The notes under the pieces were generated by a model. The model saw only the letters and a program-made list of their open reading frames with translations, was not told the DNA's origin and made no database searches. Position numbers and translations under genes: made by a program. A stretch of 64,000 nt of DNA. Source: Fallopia convolvulus (lineage: Eukaryota; Streptophyta; Magnoliopsida; Caryophyllales; Polygonaceae). Every line of letters begins with the position of its first letter. The first letter of the stretch is position 1. Where the stretch lies: contig OZ024721.1 of assembly GCA_964016875.1 (NCBI GenBank), forward strand, positions 34,866,323-34,930,322, given 5' to 3'. Positions 55,864 to 64,000 of this stretch are shown piece by piece.

Positions 55864-64000
<8,137 letters not shown>

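Overview
This is nuclear DNA from a flowering plant, most likely a eudicot. It is AT-rich and intron-rich and is dominated by transposable elements. The two intact host genes are plant-type. Both lie on the + strand in the right half: an IBR3-type peroxisomal acyl-CoA dehydrogenase with an N-terminal aminoglycoside-phosphotransferase-like domain (39.3-46.3 kb, 17 exons, predicted 831 aa), and the 5' half of NRPC1, the largest subunit of RNA polymerase III (from 55.86 kb off the right edge, 14 exons seen, about 676 codons). I cannot name the species.

Layout. 0-8.3 kb: a plastid-derived insert joining pieces of rrn23 and trnI-GAU, a hAT-like non-autonomous element rich in CCCGA, a small non-autonomous Helitron, and a decayed LINE. 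8.3-22.8 kb: two related Athila-type Ty3 elements lacking reverse transcriptase and integrase, fused tail to tail, A on + and B on -. Each keeps a 5' LTR and a tRNA-Asp-type primer site, while the 3' LTRs are reduced to a 26-bp stub at the junction. Both are peppered with paired 10-bp palindromes about 20-22 bp apart, the most unusual signal in the window. 23.0-31.75 kb: a second LTR-type element (C) with 1.7-1.8-kb direct terminal repeats and no pol. Its LTR appears to carry a coding exon with a 39-bp tandem repeat, and its interior holds a perfect 29-bp-arm hairpin and a tandem repeat. 32.3-34.4 kb: a decayed Ty3/gypsy gag-protease-RT remnant on -. 34.4-39.2 kb: a receptor-kinase (TMK-like) fragment, hAT-like MITEs including one nested in another, and a Helitron whose empty site survives in a neighbouring tandem copy.

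46.3-49.7 kb is intergenic, with TGAATAA-rich minisatellites and an (AG)20 tract. A nearly complete Ty1/copia element (50.00-55.55 kb, -) with LTRs about 2% diverged and a 5-bp target duplication interrupts a MITE. Its 5' LTR lies only about 310 bp upstream of the NRPC1 start codon. Intron 11 of NRPC1 holds a 903-bp Pack-MULE-like element carrying a fragment of a cytokinin-type isopentenyltransferase gene.

The two host genes show no functional link: one acts in peroxisomal acyl-CoA or auxin-precursor metabolism, the other in transcription of tRNA and 5S RNA. All exon coordinates come from manual reading of splice sites and protein continuity; no alignment was run.
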